Shown here piece by piece: positions 1 to 9,170 of a stretch of 64,000 nucleotides of DNA. The translations under genes were made by a program, and so were the position numbers. Under the pieces are notes generated by a model. It was not told the origin of the DNA. It did not search any database and was given only the letters and a program-made list of their open reading frames with translations. How positions within the stretch are numbered: position 1 is the stretch's first letter; every line of letters starts with the position of its first letter. The DNA is from Ktedonobacterales bacterium. Its GTDB lineage: Bacteria > Chloroflexota > Ktedonobacteria > Ktedonobacterales > DATBGS01. The stretch is taken from contig DATBHW010000011.1 of assembly GCA_036557285.1 (NCBI GenBank), positions 1 to 64,000 of the forward strand. Reading direction: 5' to 3'.

Positions 1-38
1 CAGAGGGCTGCTCGCCACGCGTGGCGAGCAGCCCTCTG
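1..38. repeat. Perfect 38-bp palindrome, probable terminator
   Basis: Two 19-base arms are exact reverse complements with no spacer (centre ACGCGT). It lies 35 bases beyond the stop of the minus-strand gene at 74-253, so a transcription-terminating hairpin for that gene is the simplest reading. The flank to the left is outside the window, so a T-run cannot be checked. Confidence 0.6.
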
Positions 39-73
39 CTTAAGGAACCTTCAATCGCTGCCGTGCCTGGTCT

Positions 74-253
74 CTACACCATGCTTCTTGCTTTGGCGCT
101 TCCCCTGTAGGCGAAGGCGCCCAAAACCAGCAGGACGACGCCTACTACCAGAACGATGATGCTGAAAACGCCACCAGCAGAGATCAACAGATAAACACCG
201 ATGATCGCCAGAATGAGGCCAAGGACGGTGCCAATGATGCCAGTTGCCCTCAT
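74..253 (-). CDS. Small two-helix membrane protein (59 aa)
   Basis: Unrecognised 59-residue protein made almost entirely of two hydrophobic segments (about residues 4-25 and 28-48), separated by a short Gly-containing turn, followed by a basic tail (YRGSAKARSMV). The topology suggests a helical hairpin in the cytoplasmic membrane. The ATG is preceded at good distance by GGAGG (GAGGAGGTCTGTACA), which together with the clean membrane pattern makes this reading frame far more credible than the overlapping Trp/His/Arg-rich frame on the same strand. It resembles small membrane proteins such as DUF6458-type proteins only in general shape. No function can be assigned. Confidence 0.75.
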   Translation of the reverse strand: MRATGIIGTVLGLILAIIGVYLLISAGGVFSIIVLVVGVVLLVLGAFAYRGSAKARSMV

Positions 254-782
254 ATTGTACAGACCTCCTCAAAAACTATGCGGAACCCATCCTTTCCGCT
301 CTAGTGCAGAGGATACTCTCTCGCTCGGAAACAGTCAAGACTCAAAATGGTTCTCAAGAAGGGGATTCTGGAGAGAGGCGAATTAATACGCGCCTCTCGC
401 AAAGCAGAATAGCCAGGACAGAGGGGGACTTTTATCAGCCGATAATGCCCTGTTGTTACCAAAAAAAAGCTCTCTCGTTTCAGCGATTGGAGGTACCCAA
501 AGGCGCTATGCAGGGCGGCAGTGTTCTGCATAGGAGCGTGACAATTGCTATTCAGCCGGAAGCAGCAGGTGTTGCTCTGCTATCCTGGGCCTGCTCTTAG
601 CAGGACAGGGTATCCACCAATACGGCTGCTATTGAGAAGACGCTGAGGTCTCAATGGGATTAACTGAACACACCCTGGTTTTTGTGCAGGAACTGCCTCC
701 TGAGGGTGGTACTCCTGCATCCACGAGGGTGAACTGGGAGGTGAGAACTTCGGAGCAGAGTGGTAAGAAGAAGGAGTACGCT
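254..782. other. Gene-free stretch
   Basis: No convincing coding region: the open frames here lack ribosome sites and have non-protein-like composition. A short stem (CCTGC..GCAGG near 590-604) is visible. No recognisable riboswitch or RNA gene was found. It presumably holds the promoters of the divergent genes on either side. Confidence 0.4.
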
Positions 783-1010
783 ATGCAGCGTATCTTTGTT
801 GTCCCAATCTGCTCAGCATTTTCACTTGACGCGGCTAGCTATCGCCGCTTTCTACATGGCAGCGGCGCGATAGAACGGGCATGTGGCCTGCTGGAAGGAG
901 CCGACTTGGAAACGGGTGATGGAGCGATCATTGCCCGCAAAAAAGTACAGGCGTGCATTGTTGCTGCTGAGGTCGAGAGTATCCTCGACAGCTACCGCAT
1001 CGAAGCCTAG
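783..1010 (+). CDS. Hypothetical protein, 75 aa
   Basis: Short soluble protein beginning MQRIFVVPICSAFSLD. The frame is open further upstream to 654, but the ATG at 783 is preceded by AAGGAG at 8 bases and starts the protein-like part, so I chose it. Composition is ordinary (Ala, Glu and Arg) with one hydrophobic N-terminal strand, and no known domain is recognised. It is followed within 60 bases by a clear intrinsic terminator, which supports a real monocistronic transcript. Function unknown. Confidence 0.55.
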   Translation: MQRIFVVPICSAFSLDAASYRRFLHGSGAIERACGLLEGADLETGDGAIIARKKVQACIVAAEVESILDSYRIEA

Positions 1011-1060
1011 GCGCCCCTCGACGAAATCACCCGGTCTTATTCATGGTCCTTTATTACTCA

Positions 1061-1106
1061 GCGCCGTGAGTCGCTCTTTGAGAGAGCGTGTTCACGGCGC
1101 ATTTTT
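1061..1106 (+). terminator. Intrinsic terminator
   Basis: Stem GCGCCGTGA / TCACGGCGC with a second inner stem (CGCTCT/AGAGCG), followed directly by ATTTTT. It ends the transcript of the 783-1010 gene. Confidence 0.8.
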
Positions 1107-1117
1107 CTGTCTTCCCT

Positions 1118-1158
1118 ATCGCCACAGCAGCTAGGCTGAACCTGGCTGCTGTGGCGAT
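1118..1158 (-). terminator. Hairpin beyond the TPR gene
   Basis: Fourteen-base perfect arms (ATCGCCACAGCAGC and its complement) with further pairing inward. It lies 9 bases beyond the stop of the minus-strand gene. No T-run follows on the minus strand, so it may act as an RNA-stabilising or factor-assisted terminator. Confidence 0.55.
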
Positions 1159-1166
1159 GACGAAGC

Positions 1167-2210
1167 CTACCACTTCATATCTTTACCAGCGCCTGTCGCT
1201 GGCAGCGAACTGGTCACACCCAGACCGGGCAAAATGAGCGATTCCAGTAGCTGTGAAGAAAACCCCATTCGCACTGCCAGCCGTGCTCGCCGCTGCGCCT
1301 CCTCCAAAAGTCCTAGCCGATAGAGAACATAGGCCGTTAGCCCCTGCGCTTCGGCGCTTTCAGAATTGAGCAAGATCGCCGTCCGACAGTACCCTTCGGC
1401 GGCATCGAAGTGTTCCGCCTCGGCGTGAATCAGCCCCAGGTTGTAATTTGCGCCAAAATGCTTGGGTTCTTTTTCCAGTATGAGTTGATAGAGCCAGACA
1501 GCATCAGTTGTGCGATCTTCCTCGTGGACCTGCGTGGCAAGTTGGAAATTGCCATAAGAATCCCCAGCCAGCAGCGCCCCGCGCATTTCCTCATCAACCT
1601 GATTGGTACCCATTCCGACGCGAATGGCCTGGCGCACACGCTCGGCTCTCGCATTCAGACGCCGCCGATGCTCACGCGCCGCTCCCCAGGACAACACCGT
1701 CAAGAGCAGGACCAGGCTGGCAGCGGCGGGGAAGCGCAGGGGATGACGTGACGCTATTTCCAGCACTGGACTATCAAAGAAAGCCTCGGCGACGCTGGGC
1801 AGATTACCGGTAAAGAGTTCGATCAGATAGTCCAATGCGCCAGCGCCGATGACGATCAATCCGGCTGCCAACCAGAGCCACCTGGCGATCCGCCAGAAAA
1901 AGCGAAGCGGTTGGACCGGCCCTCCGAAGACTTTGGAAAGCAGGCGAGCCAGGCCCCTCGGCGCTGGTGGTGGAGGAAGGCTGGTCATGGTGATACGAGT
2001 TTTTCCATGAGCATAGCCTGGCATGCTTCTGGCCTGGCCGCTGGGGGCGGCCAGCGCCGATTCAGGTCTCTGGCCCACTGACGGGGGCTGTGATTGTCCT
2101 GGGCGACGCTCTATGTGTTTCATATATTCCGGTGCGGGCCTCTGAGCCTGCTCAGATGATGAGGAAAGCTGGCTCTGATCTTGATCTGGCTGGCGGCGCG
2201 TACTCTCCAT
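1167..2210 (-). CDS. Membrane-anchored TPR protein
   Basis: 347-residue protein. The first ~90 residues are polar, Pro/Gln/Ser-rich and probably disordered. Two membrane segments follow (about 103-130 and 158-178), then a soluble C-terminal domain (about 190-330) with helical tetratricopeptide repeats, seen in the pattern NYNLGLIHAEAEHFDAAEGY and the next repeat around AYVLYRLGLLEEAQRRA. TPRs are protein-protein interaction scaffolds, so this is likely a membrane-tethered adaptor. The partner is unknown. It is transcribed alone, away from mogA, and ends at a hairpin. Confidence 0.8.
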   Translation of the reverse strand: MESTRRQPDQDQSQLSSSSEQAQRPAPEYMKHIERRPGQSQPPSVGQRPESALAAPSGQARSMPGYAHGKTRITMTSLPPPPAPRGLARLLSKVFGGPVQPLRFFWRIARWLWLAAGLIVIGAGALDYLIELFTGNLPSVAEAFFDSPVLEIASRHPLRFPAAASLVLLLTVLSWGAAREHRRRLNARAERVRQAIRVGMGTNQVDEEMRGALLAGDSYGNFQLATQVHEEDRTTDAVWLYQLILEKEPKHFGANYNLGLIHAEAEHFDAAEGYCRTAILLNSESAEAQGLTAYVLYRLGLLEEAQRRARLAVRMGFSSQLLESLILPGLGVTSSLPATGAGKDMKW

Positions 2211-2512
2211 TGAAAGATTCCCTTACTAGGTTTACGGCTCAGCCAGGGAGCCACCAGTGGTCAAGGCCAGGCTGCTAAGCGCCGTCTGATCCTCGTTCCT
2301 CATTTGCGCATGGATCAGACGCCTTGCAACTACTGCTATTATGGCCCATTCATCCCGGCTTGGCAAGAGGCCAGCGGCACTATCTAGCCCATATGGTATA
2401 GGGTATAGAAGGGTGAGTTCGCCCTGGAGTGTCGGGGGTTTGCGACGAGAGCTATGATTCTCTCAGAGAAGTCTTCAAGCGGCCAGTGCTTATTCATGAA
2501 AGAGGGAGTGCA
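2211..2512. other. Intergenic region between divergent genes
   Basis: About 300 bases between the TPR gene and mogA. No gene is seen. It has an AT-rich patch with overlapping TATGGTATAGGGTATAG near 2392-2408 that could carry a -10 element, but no matching -35 is convincing. Confidence 0.3.
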
Positions 2513-3016
2513 ATGTTTAGCGTTGGAATCTTGACTATTAGTACCAAAGGCGCGCGCGGCGAGCGCGAAGACACCAGCGGCGCAGCCATCTGCGAACTGG
2601 TAAGTGTCTCAGAAATTGGCGGCCAGGTGGTCGCCTATGAAATTGTGCCTGATGACCGTTCGATGATTGAGGCGCGGCTGCGGCAGTGGGCCGACGATCA
2701 GAAGATCGGGCTGATTCTCACCACAGGAGGCACGGGCCTTGGCCCCTCTGATCTCACTCCAGAAGCTACACTGGCGGTGCTGGAGCGCCAGGCGCCAGGC
2801 ATTGCGGAAGCGATGCGGCTGGAAAGCCTCAAGCATACACCTTTTGGCATGCTCTCGCGCGCAGTGGCCGGTACGCGCGGAACAAGCCTCATCATCAATC
2901 TTCCTGGCAGCCCTAAAGGGGTGCGTGAATGCCTGGGGGCGATTTTGCCAGCCCTCCCACACGCTGTTGGGTTGCTGGCTGGTGAGATCACGGAGCATGG
3001 CAAAGGGAAGAGTTAG
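2513..3016 (+). CDS. mogA: Molybdopterin adenylyltransferase (MogA/MoaB family)
   Basis: 167-residue single-domain protein of the MoCF-biosynthesis fold. Diagnostic features are the TTGGTGLGPSDLTPEAT loop (about residues 66-82) and the INLPGSPKGVRECL segment (about 124-137), which in this family bind molybdopterin and form the active site. MogA-type enzymes adenylylate molybdopterin before molybdate insertion, while MoaB paralogues can substitute. The frame extends upstream to 2429, but the ATG at 2513 follows AGAGGGAG and begins the conserved first strand (MFSVGILTIST). The gene stands alone without other molybdenum cofactor genes nearby, so MogA versus MoaB cannot be settled here. Confidence 0.9.
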   Translation: MFSVGILTISTKGARGEREDTSGAAICELVSVSEIGGQVVAYEIVPDDRSMIEARLRQWADDQKIGLILTTGGTGLGPSDLTPEATLAVLERQAPGIAEAMRLESLKHTPFGMLSRAVAGTRGTSLIINLPGSPKGVRECLGAILPALPHAVGLLAGEITEHGKGKS

Positions 3017-3132
3017 CCGACACCAGGGCTTCGCGGAAATGAGGCAGCGGGTATGGTTTTTGCAGCTAGTGATGTTCTCTGATGGAGAGAGTGTGATCTG
3101 TTAGCTCCAACCATTACTAGAGAGCAGACCTT

Positions 3133-4137
3133 ATGGCAACCAAACCATCCAAACGCCGTTCTCCAATCGGCGGCGCCACAACAGCCCTGCTTGCTCTTGC
3201 TGGAGGGCTGGGAACGCTGGCTGTTGTCAACCGCGTGATCGATAGTAATGCCCATGATACGTTTAGCGTGCTGAGCGGTGAAAGCCACCGCTATCCCTGG
3301 ACAGAAGGAGATGTCTTCTATAAAGTCAAAGGACAGGGCGAGCCATTGGTGCTGGCGCATGGCATCCATGCTGGCGCTTCTGCATTTGAGTGGCGCAAGA
3401 ACTTTGACGCGCTCTCAGAGCATTTTCGCGTCTATGCGCCTGATCTCCTTGGCTTTGGCCTTTCCAGCCGCCCTCGGTTTCATTACACAGCCCAGACCTC
3501 TATCCAACTGCTCATTGATTTTATTCGTGAAGCAGCAGGAGGCGCCGAGCGCCCCGTCCATGTTGCGGCCAGTTCGCTGAGCGCCGCTCACATCATCCAG
3601 GCAGCTTCCCGCCGCCCCCACCTCTTTGAGCGCCTGGTGCTGATTGAGCCAACGGGCGTGTACGAACTCAATCAGCCTCCTACCCTGGCCCAGCGAGCTT
3701 TCCATCCGATCTTGCGCGCGCCCATCGTTGGCCCGTCCATCTATAACGCTGTCGTGTCGCGCCCTGGCATACGCTTCTATCTCTCACAACAAGTCTATCT
3801 GCGCCCGGAGGCCGTGACCAGTGACCTGGTTGATTACTACTATAACAGTGCCCACCAGCCTGGGGCGCGCTTTGCCACGATCAGGTTTATCACCGGCTAT
3901 CTCAACAGCAACATTGAGGAGTCCTTCGCGCGGCTCATTCAGCCGACGCTGCTTATCTGGGGGAGGCAGGCTAAACTCACGCCAGTAGAAGACGTTCAGA
4001 CGTTTCAGCGTCTCAACCCGCGCGCTCAGGTGGAGATCATTGAGGACAGCCGTATGCTGCCACACGACGAGCAGGCGGCTCTCTTTAACCAGAAAGTGAT
4101 CGAATGGCTGCGCCAGCCAGCCGCAGCCCGTACCTGA
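3133..4137 (+). CDS. Alpha/beta hydrolase, atypical active site
   Basis: 334-residue alpha/beta-hydrolase-fold protein with an N-terminal hydrophobic segment (about residues 12-36, basic residues before it) that probably anchors it to the membrane. The oxyanion region LVLAHGIHAGAS, the DLLGFGLSSRP strand and a C-terminal His in LPHDEQA are visible. The nucleophile elbow reads AASSLS instead of the usual GxSxG, and the position that normally holds the acid (WGxxDxxxP) reads WGRQAKLTP, so the catalytic Asp is missing there. It may use a shifted acid or be non-hydrolytic. Monocistronic, ended by the stem at 4177-4205. Confidence 0.85.
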   Translation: MATKPSKRRSPIGGATTALLALAGGLGTLAVVNRVIDSNAHDTFSVLSGESHRYPWTEGDVFYKVKGQGEPLVLAHGIHAGASAFEWRKNFDALSEHFRVYAPDLLGFGLSSRPRFHYTAQTSIQLLIDFIREAAGGAERPVHVAASSLSAAHIIQAASRRPHLFERLVLIEPTGVYELNQPPTLAQRAFHPILRAPIVGPSIYNAVVSRPGIRFYLSQQVYLRPEAVTSDLVDYYYNSAHQPGARFATIRFITGYLNSNIEESFARLIQPTLLIWGRQAKLTPVEDVQTFQRLNPRAQVEIIEDSRMLPHDEQAALFNQKVIEWLRQPAAART

Positions 4138-4176
4138 TCCCAGGCGCTCGCAGGCCAGTTTACTTGCATAGAACAA

Positions 4177-4205
4177 CCGGGCTACCCCGATAAAGGGTAG
4201 CCCGG
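4177..4205. terminator. Hairpin between convergent genes
   Basis: Perfect 11-base stem CCGGGCTACCC / GGGTAGCCCGG with a 7-base loop, between the hydrolase (plus) and the small gene at 4258-4458 (minus). It can serve both strands; T-runs are weak. Confidence 0.6.
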
Positions 4206-4257
4206 CTTGAGGGCGCAAAGCAAAAGAGAGGGAATAGAGCTAGCTCACCAGGAGCCG

Positions 4258-4458
4258 CTAGCCTTCGATTTTGCCGTTGATGTAGAGCCAGCGGATAAAT
4301 TCCAGGCGACGCTGCTCCGGTGGCTCATCTTTATAAAGACCGCTGGTGTATTGATCGCGGTAGCGCAGGATGATAGCAACTTGATCTTCTGAAAACCCTT
4401 GTTCTTGCAGGCATTGTATCTCTTCGTCGTGGGTGATGACTGATTCAATTGGAAGCAT
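4258..4458 (-). CDS. Small hypothetical protein, 66 aa
   Basis: Acidic helical 66-residue protein (MLPIESVITHDEEIQCLQEQ at the start) with a pattern of regular amphipathic helices and no membrane segment. ATG at 4458 is preceded by AAGAGGTG at suitable distance. The overlapping longer frame starting at 4478 is another reading frame and has poor composition. The QGFSEDQVAIILRYRDQY part resembles a small UBA- or HTH-like helical element, but I do not recognise a family. It is monocistronic and convergent with the hydrolase. Confidence 0.7.
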   Translation of the reverse strand: MLPIESVITHDEEIQCLQEQGFSEDQVAIILRYRDQYTSGLYKDEPPEQRRLEFIRWLYINGKIEG

Positions 4459-4676
4459 TCTAGCACCTCTTTGCCCACTGATTCGGGCTGTTGTGCGCCG
4501 CCTCGCTCAGAGAAGACGCCCAGGTCTGTCTATTAAAAATTACGAATGGTGATAGGGAAGGTTACATTTCCTGCACATCTCTATTCTTAGGATAACCGAT
4601 AGAAGCGGAAATGGCTGTAAACCATCTCACCTTCCCGTCGTGATCCTCAACACGCCAGTCCGCAGCCAGAGAAAAC

Positions 4677-4723
4677 AGAGATATGCCTGGCCCCTCTTCC
4701 AATGAGGGGCCAGGCATATCTCT
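4677..4723 (-). terminator. Strong hairpin after the histidine kinase gene
   Basis: Twenty-base perfect stem (AGAGATATGCCTGGCCCCTC and its complement) with a 7-base loop, 18 bases beyond the stop of the kinase. On the minus strand it is followed by GTTTTC. Confidence 0.75.
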
Positions 4724-4741
4724 GAAAAAATGCGCCAGATT

Positions 4742-6640
4742 TTATTGGCTGTTTGCTACTTCTGCCTGCGCCTCTGTTTTTTCCCTTGGCAATGCAAAAG
4801 CAAACATCGCGCCTGTCTCGCTCTGGCGCCGATTGCTCTCAGCCCAGATGCGCCCACCATGCAGCTTCAGAATGGCTTGGGCCAGATAGAGGCTTACCCC
4901 GATGCCGCCATATTGTTGAGAACTCAAGGCGCTGGGATGAGAAAAGCGATCAAACAGGTGATCGAAATGCTCAGGGGGGATGCCGATGCCCTTATCGCTT
5001 ACCGCTACCACCAGTTCATGCTCATCCCCCAGCACGTTCACTGTCACCGGCCCACCATTTGGAGAGTATTTAATGGCGTTGTCAATCAGGTTCCCGATAA
5101 TGACCCGGATGCGCTCACGATCAGCCAGAATCTGTGTATCTTGCGCCCAGGTGTTAAGGGTTATGCGATGCTGTTCAGCGGATGCCTGGATGGATTGTAC
5201 GGTCTGTCTCACCAGTTCAGCCAGATCGAATTCATGGGAGTGCAGTTGAATAGTACCGCGCTGGATCAATGAAAAATCAAGCAGATTATTCACCAGACGC
5301 TCAAGGTGTTCAGCCTCACTTTGGATGATGCCCAGGCAGCGATGCTCATAACTTTCAGGCGCCGATTGTTTGATATGGCTATCTGCCTCTTCGCTGGCAG
5401 AAGCTGCCAGGCGGCGCTCTGCGCGGCGCAACAGATGTTGTGTATAGCCTTTAATTGGGGTGAGTGGTGTCCTCAGTTCATGCGAGACGCTGGAGAGGAA
5501 TTCATCTTTCCACTGCTCAATTTGCTTGCGGTCGGTAATATCATTGAGGACGGCTACAGCCCCGACCAGTCGCCCATCGGCATCGTGATGGGGGAAGGCG
5601 CTGATATTGAGCGTGGTGGGTACAGATGCTGAGGGGATGCCAGCGATTACCTCTGCCTGAGTTGCTTCCTGGCGTCGCCACGCTTGCTCCAGTACCTGGC
5701 CGAGCGCCACCAGCCAGTGGTTTTCCGAAGCGCCGAGGAGCGCCGAGAGCGGAATGGACTCTCCGCTGACCTCCAGCCCCGCGCGTGCCAACAAAGTGCG
5801 CGCCATCGGGTTCATCGTATGAATCTGTCCCGCCTCGTCTACGATCAACAATCCCTCAGCCATGCCAGCAACAATACGCACCAGCCGCTGATGCTCCAGG
5901 TGGACCTGCTCCCAGAGATTGTGTTGTGCCTGGCGCAAACGGAGGTTCTCCAGTGCTATGGCCGCGTAATCAGCGAGAGCAGCCAGGAACTCCTCGTGCT
6001 GCTTGCCAAAGCTGCCCCAGCATTCATCGGCCAGTCCGAGCATGCCAATCATGCGCCCCTTGCCTATCAGCGGATAGGTGATAAAGGCTTCGATACGTTC
6101 GGCCAGCGGCTGATGGGGGGGAACGGCGATGCTGATCTCATCGGGCGCGTCAAGGGTCTGGCGCTCGGCCAATTGAGGGAGCTTCACCGGAGGCAGTCCA
6201 GAGCGTAAGACCTCAAATGCCAGCCGCTCGATATTTTGCTGCAAAAAGCGTTGGCTCAATGGGTGGCGCGCGATCACGACGAGATCATAGTTACCTGTCT
6301 CGTCTACCAGGAGGACAGAGCAAGCGGAAAAATGACAGACTTCTTTTAGAGAATTACTGAGCGCCCGCCAGATTTCTCGTTCGCTCGCTGCTGACACGAA
6401 ATCATGCCCTGCCTGCTGCATCAAGCGTAACTGATCGCTGGCAGATAGGTCGGGGGTCTGGTAAGCGAGCGGTAGCACTGCTGCCTGATCGGTAGACTGG
6501 GGTATTCGAGCGACGCGCACGGGATGAAAGGGAGGAGGTGGTACGGGAGCCAGCGGAGGCACTGGCATCTCCTGCTCAGCGTGATAGGCTGCAAGTGATT
6601 CACCGCTTGCAGACCTTGCCAGAGCATCGGGATTCTGCAC
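4742..6640 (-). CDS. GAF-PAS sensor histidine kinase
   Basis: 632 residues, no membrane segment, so a cytoplasmic sensor. After a Pro-rich N-terminus there is a GAF domain (about 85-240), a PAS domain (about 255-375), a HisKA dimerisation domain with the phospho-acceptor His in SSVSHELRTPLTPIKGY (about residues 392-408), and a HATPase_c domain with the N box (DNAIKYSPNG), G1 box (DKGIGIP) and G2 region (GGIGVSLYLA). Starts at GTG with AGAGGAGA seven bases upstream. No response regulator is adjacent, so it is an orphan kinase. A minus-strand promoter with TTGCAT and TATAGT (6713-6743) lies upstream. The signal is unknown; GAF and PAS domains commonly bind small ligands, haem or flavin. Confidence 0.93.
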   Translation of the reverse strand: MQNPDALARSASGESLAAYHAEQEMPVPPLAPVPPPPFHPVRVARIPQSTDQAAVLPLAYQTPDLSASDQLRLMQQAGHDFVSAASEREIWRALSNSLKEVCHFSACSVLLVDETGNYDLVVIARHPLSQRFLQQNIERLAFEVLRSGLPPVKLPQLAERQTLDAPDEISIAVPPHQPLAERIEAFITYPLIGKGRMIGMLGLADECWGSFGKQHEEFLAALADYAAIALENLRLRQAQHNLWEQVHLEHQRLVRIVAGMAEGLLIVDEAGQIHTMNPMARTLLARAGLEVSGESIPLSALLGASENHWLVALGQVLEQAWRRQEATQAEVIAGIPSASVPTTLNISAFPHHDADGRLVGAVAVLNDITDRKQIEQWKDEFLSSVSHELRTPLTPIKGYTQHLLRRAERRLAASASEEADSHIKQSAPESYEHRCLGIIQSEAEHLERLVNNLLDFSLIQRGTIQLHSHEFDLAELVRQTVQSIQASAEQHRITLNTWAQDTQILADRERIRVIIGNLIDNAIKYSPNGGPVTVNVLGDEHELVVAVSDKGIGIPPEHFDHLFDRFSHPSALSSQQYGGIGVSLYLAQAILKLHGGRIWAESNRRQSETGAMFAFALPREKTEAQAEVANSQ

Positions 6641-7243
6641 TGGGGTCTCCTCTCAACATCCTAAAGGGATTGCCCCTTGGCGTGCCTACAAATCCTGCTG
6701 CTTCCTTATAAGACTATACCATAGAGAGCAGGTAAAAATGCAACACATTGGTGTTACCTGGCAATGTCAGACAGTCGCAAGAGCTATTCAGCATACACTT
6801 CAGCCGCCAGCGCCGCCAGCATCATGAGCCGCGTGTTATGAAAGGTGGCGCGGCAAACACCCAATGTTGCCTGTTCGCAATCTTTGTGCCAGCCCCGGGC
6901 TTCTCATCCAAAATAAGAAAGTTTTCCTGCGCAAGTACTTCTTTCCTACTACTTTACTAAGGCTTGCCAGGACGGCTGCAAGGTCGCAGGACTGGCAGGG
7001 TTGACTCGCTGACGACAGAGCAAGCTCTGTGGAGGGGCTGATAGTGGGCTGGACACACAAGTTTTGGGGAGCTTATAATAGGCCCGGAGTTTACCACCCT
7101 CTCCACACAAAGAGTCAGAACTCGCGCACGTAATGTGTCCCCTCTAGCTTTCGCCCTTTTCCTGCCAGCTAACTCGCGGTTTGTCCTCTTGCTCCTTTCG
7201 AGCTAGAAGAAGATGCTGGGTTGAGGAAGGATCTTGCAAGCGC
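6641..7243. other. Divergent promoter region, kinase/ftsH
   Basis: About 600 bases without a gene. Minus-strand promoter candidate: TTGCAT at 6743-6738 and TATAGT at 6718-6713, 19-base spacer, for the kinase. The ftsH promoter at 7050-7079 is listed separately. The 160-base ftsH leader is otherwise featureless. Confidence 0.45.
7050..7079 (+). promoter_or_regulatory. ftsH promoter
   Basis: TGGACA (7050-7055), 18-base spacer, TATAAT (7074-7079): 11 of 12 matches to the sigma-70-type consensus, leaving a leader of about 160 bases before the chosen ftsH start. Confidence 0.7.
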
Positions 7244-9163
7244 ATGAACAGGTTTTTCAAATCACTTAAAAAGCAGACTCATCGTTCTCCCCATTCGACA
7301 CCATCTCCTGAACCATCTGGCCCTGGCCCCAAACGCCTATTCCCTGTGCCGCTGCTGTTTGGAGCGGCGATCATGGTTGTGGCCGTCGTTGGTATGGGCT
7401 TCCTGTTGTGGTTTGCTGTCAGTGGTCATCCCGGCGCCGATTACCAACAAGCGCCGATCAGTCAAATCCTGGATATGGCCGATAAACACCAGCTAAAAGA
7501 GGTCACTGTTAACGGGGATCAGATTCAAGCCAGAGCTGCCAATGGCAAAAATTATGAGGCTATCAAAGAGGATCAACAGACAATAACAGATCGCCTGATA
7601 AAAGATGGTGTCGAGGTGACGGTGGCTCCGGCTTCCGATGGGGTGAGCCGCTGGTCCCAGGTCGCCCTCAACGTGATCGTGGTACTCCTGATTGTGGGCG
7701 TCCTGATCGTGATCGTGCGCAGAAGTTCGATAGGCGGTGGTCAGGCTGTCCCCTTTGGACGCAGCAAAGCCAAGCGTTTTAGCGAGTCCCGCCCCTCTGT
7801 GCTTTTTGCAGACGTTGCCGGGGTAGAAGAGGCGAAGCAGGAGCTTGAAGAGATTGTCCACTTTCTGAAGCACCCGGAAAAGTTCAGCGCGATGGGCGCG
7901 CGTATCCCAAAGGGTGTTCTGCTGGTTGGCCCACCAGGCACCGGCAAAACGCTGATTAGCCGGGCAGTAGCGGGCGAGGCAAGCGTCGCTTTTTTCAGTG
8001 TGAGCGGCTCTGAGTTTGTCGAAATGTTTGTGGGGGTCGGCGCTTCGCGGGTGCGCGACCTCTTCCATGCCGCTAAAGAGAACAGCCCCTGCATCATTTT
8101 TATTGATGAAATTGATGCGGTGGGACGCCAGCGCGGCGCGATGCCGACCACCGGCAACGATGAACGCGAACAGACGCTCAACCAGCTTCTGGTAGAGATG
8201 GATGGGTTCGATACCCATACCAACGTGATCGTCATTGCCGCTACCAACCGGCCTGATGTGCTGGACCCGGCGCTGCTCCGTCCGGGGCGCTTTGATCGCA
8301 CCGTCACGCTCGAAAAGCCTGATATTCAGGGCCGCCGCCAGATTCTCGATGTGCACGCGAAAGACAAGCCGCTGGCTCCTGAAGTGGACCTTGGGCGGCT
8401 GGCCCGCCAGACGGCAGGGTTTTCAGGAGCCGACCTTGCCAACCTTATCAACGAGGCGGCGCTTCTCGCTGCGCGGTATGATCGTCCCGCGATTACCTAT
8501 CCTGACCTTGAAGAATCCATCCTGCGCGTGGTGGCGGGTCCAGAGCGCAAGAGCCGGGTCATTACCGAATCTGAGAAGGCGATTATCGCCTATCATGAGG
8601 TGGGCCACGCCATTGTGATGCGCTCGCTGCCTGGCTCCGACCCGGTGCAGAAGGTCTCCGCGATTGCGCGGGGCATGGCGCTGGGCATTACCGTTTCAGC
8701 GCCGGCGGAAGATCGCTATCTGATGCGTCGCTCGGAATTGTTGGCAAAGATGGCCGGGCTGATGGGCGGGCGCGCTGCCGAAGAGGTGATCTTTGGCGAC
8801 ATTACCACAGGCGCTGCCAACGATATTGAGCGCGTGACCGGCATCGCGCGGAAGATGGTCTGCGAGTTTGGCATGAGTCCGCTGGGGCAGATTCAATTTA
8901 AAACGGCTGAAGAAGGGGGATCGTTCAGTCCTCAGACCGCCGGACAAATAGATGTGGAGATTTGCTTCCTGGCCGACCAGGCGTATCAAACCGCCAAAGA
9001 CATTTTGCTGGAGCGCAAAGACAAGCTCATCGCCATTTCCGAGCATCTCATCGAAGTGGAAACCATTGACGGCGATGAACTCGATAGGCTGCTTTTGGAA
9101 AAACCCGATGAAGCATCCGGCCAGCAAACGGAGCCACTGACTCTGGAGACTCTGGCGCAGTGA
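7244..9163 (+). CDS. ftsH: ATP-dependent zinc metalloprotease FtsH
   Basis: Membrane AAA+ protease that unfolds and degrades membrane and short-lived cytosolic proteins as a hexamer. In the 639-residue version there are two membrane segments (about 34-58 and 139-158) flanking a small external domain, Walker A GPPGTGKT (229-236), Walker B IIFIDEID (284-291), the RPGRFDR arginine-finger region (346-352) and the zinc site HEVGH (451-455; the usual sequence is HEAGH). The frame is open to 7181, but ATG 7244 follows GAGGAAGGA and starts a typical basic N-terminus. A near-consensus promoter lies upstream, and thpR follows after 7 bases, probably cotranscribed. Confidence 0.96.
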   Translation: MNRFFKSLKKQTHRSPHSTPSPEPSGPGPKRLFPVPLLFGAAIMVVAVVGMGFLLWFAVSGHPGADYQQAPISQILDMADKHQLKEVTVNGDQIQARAANGKNYEAIKEDQQTITDRLIKDGVEVTVAPASDGVSRWSQVALNVIVVLLIVGVLIVIVRRSSIGGGQAVPFGRSKAKRFSESRPSVLFADVAGVEEAKQELEEIVHFLKHPEKFSAMGARIPKGVLLVGPPGTGKTLISRAVAGEASVAFFSVSGSEFVEMFVGVGASRVRDLFHAAKENSPCIIFIDEIDAVGRQRGAMPTTGNDEREQTLNQLLVEMDGFDTHTNVIVIAATNRPDVLDPALLRPGRFDRTVTLEKPDIQGRRQILDVHAKDKPLAPEVDLGRLARQTAGFSGADLANLINEAALLAARYDRPAITYPDLEESILRVVAGPERKSRVITESEKAIIAYHEVGHAIVMRSLPGSDPVQKVSAIARGMALGITVSAPAEDRYLMRRSELLAKMAGLMGGRAAEEVIFGDITTGAANDIERVTGIARKMVCEFGMSPLGQIQFKTAEEGGSFSPQTAGQIDVEICFLADQAYQTAKDILLERKDKLIAISEHLIEVETIDGDELDRLLLEKPDEASGQQTEPLTLETLAQ

Positions 9164-9170
9164 AGGGAAT

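Noticed and set aside
244-600. 118-codon plus-strand frame in the first kilobase
   Set aside because: No ribosome site at its start, it overlaps the start of the opposite small gene, and it has no regular secondary-structure pattern.
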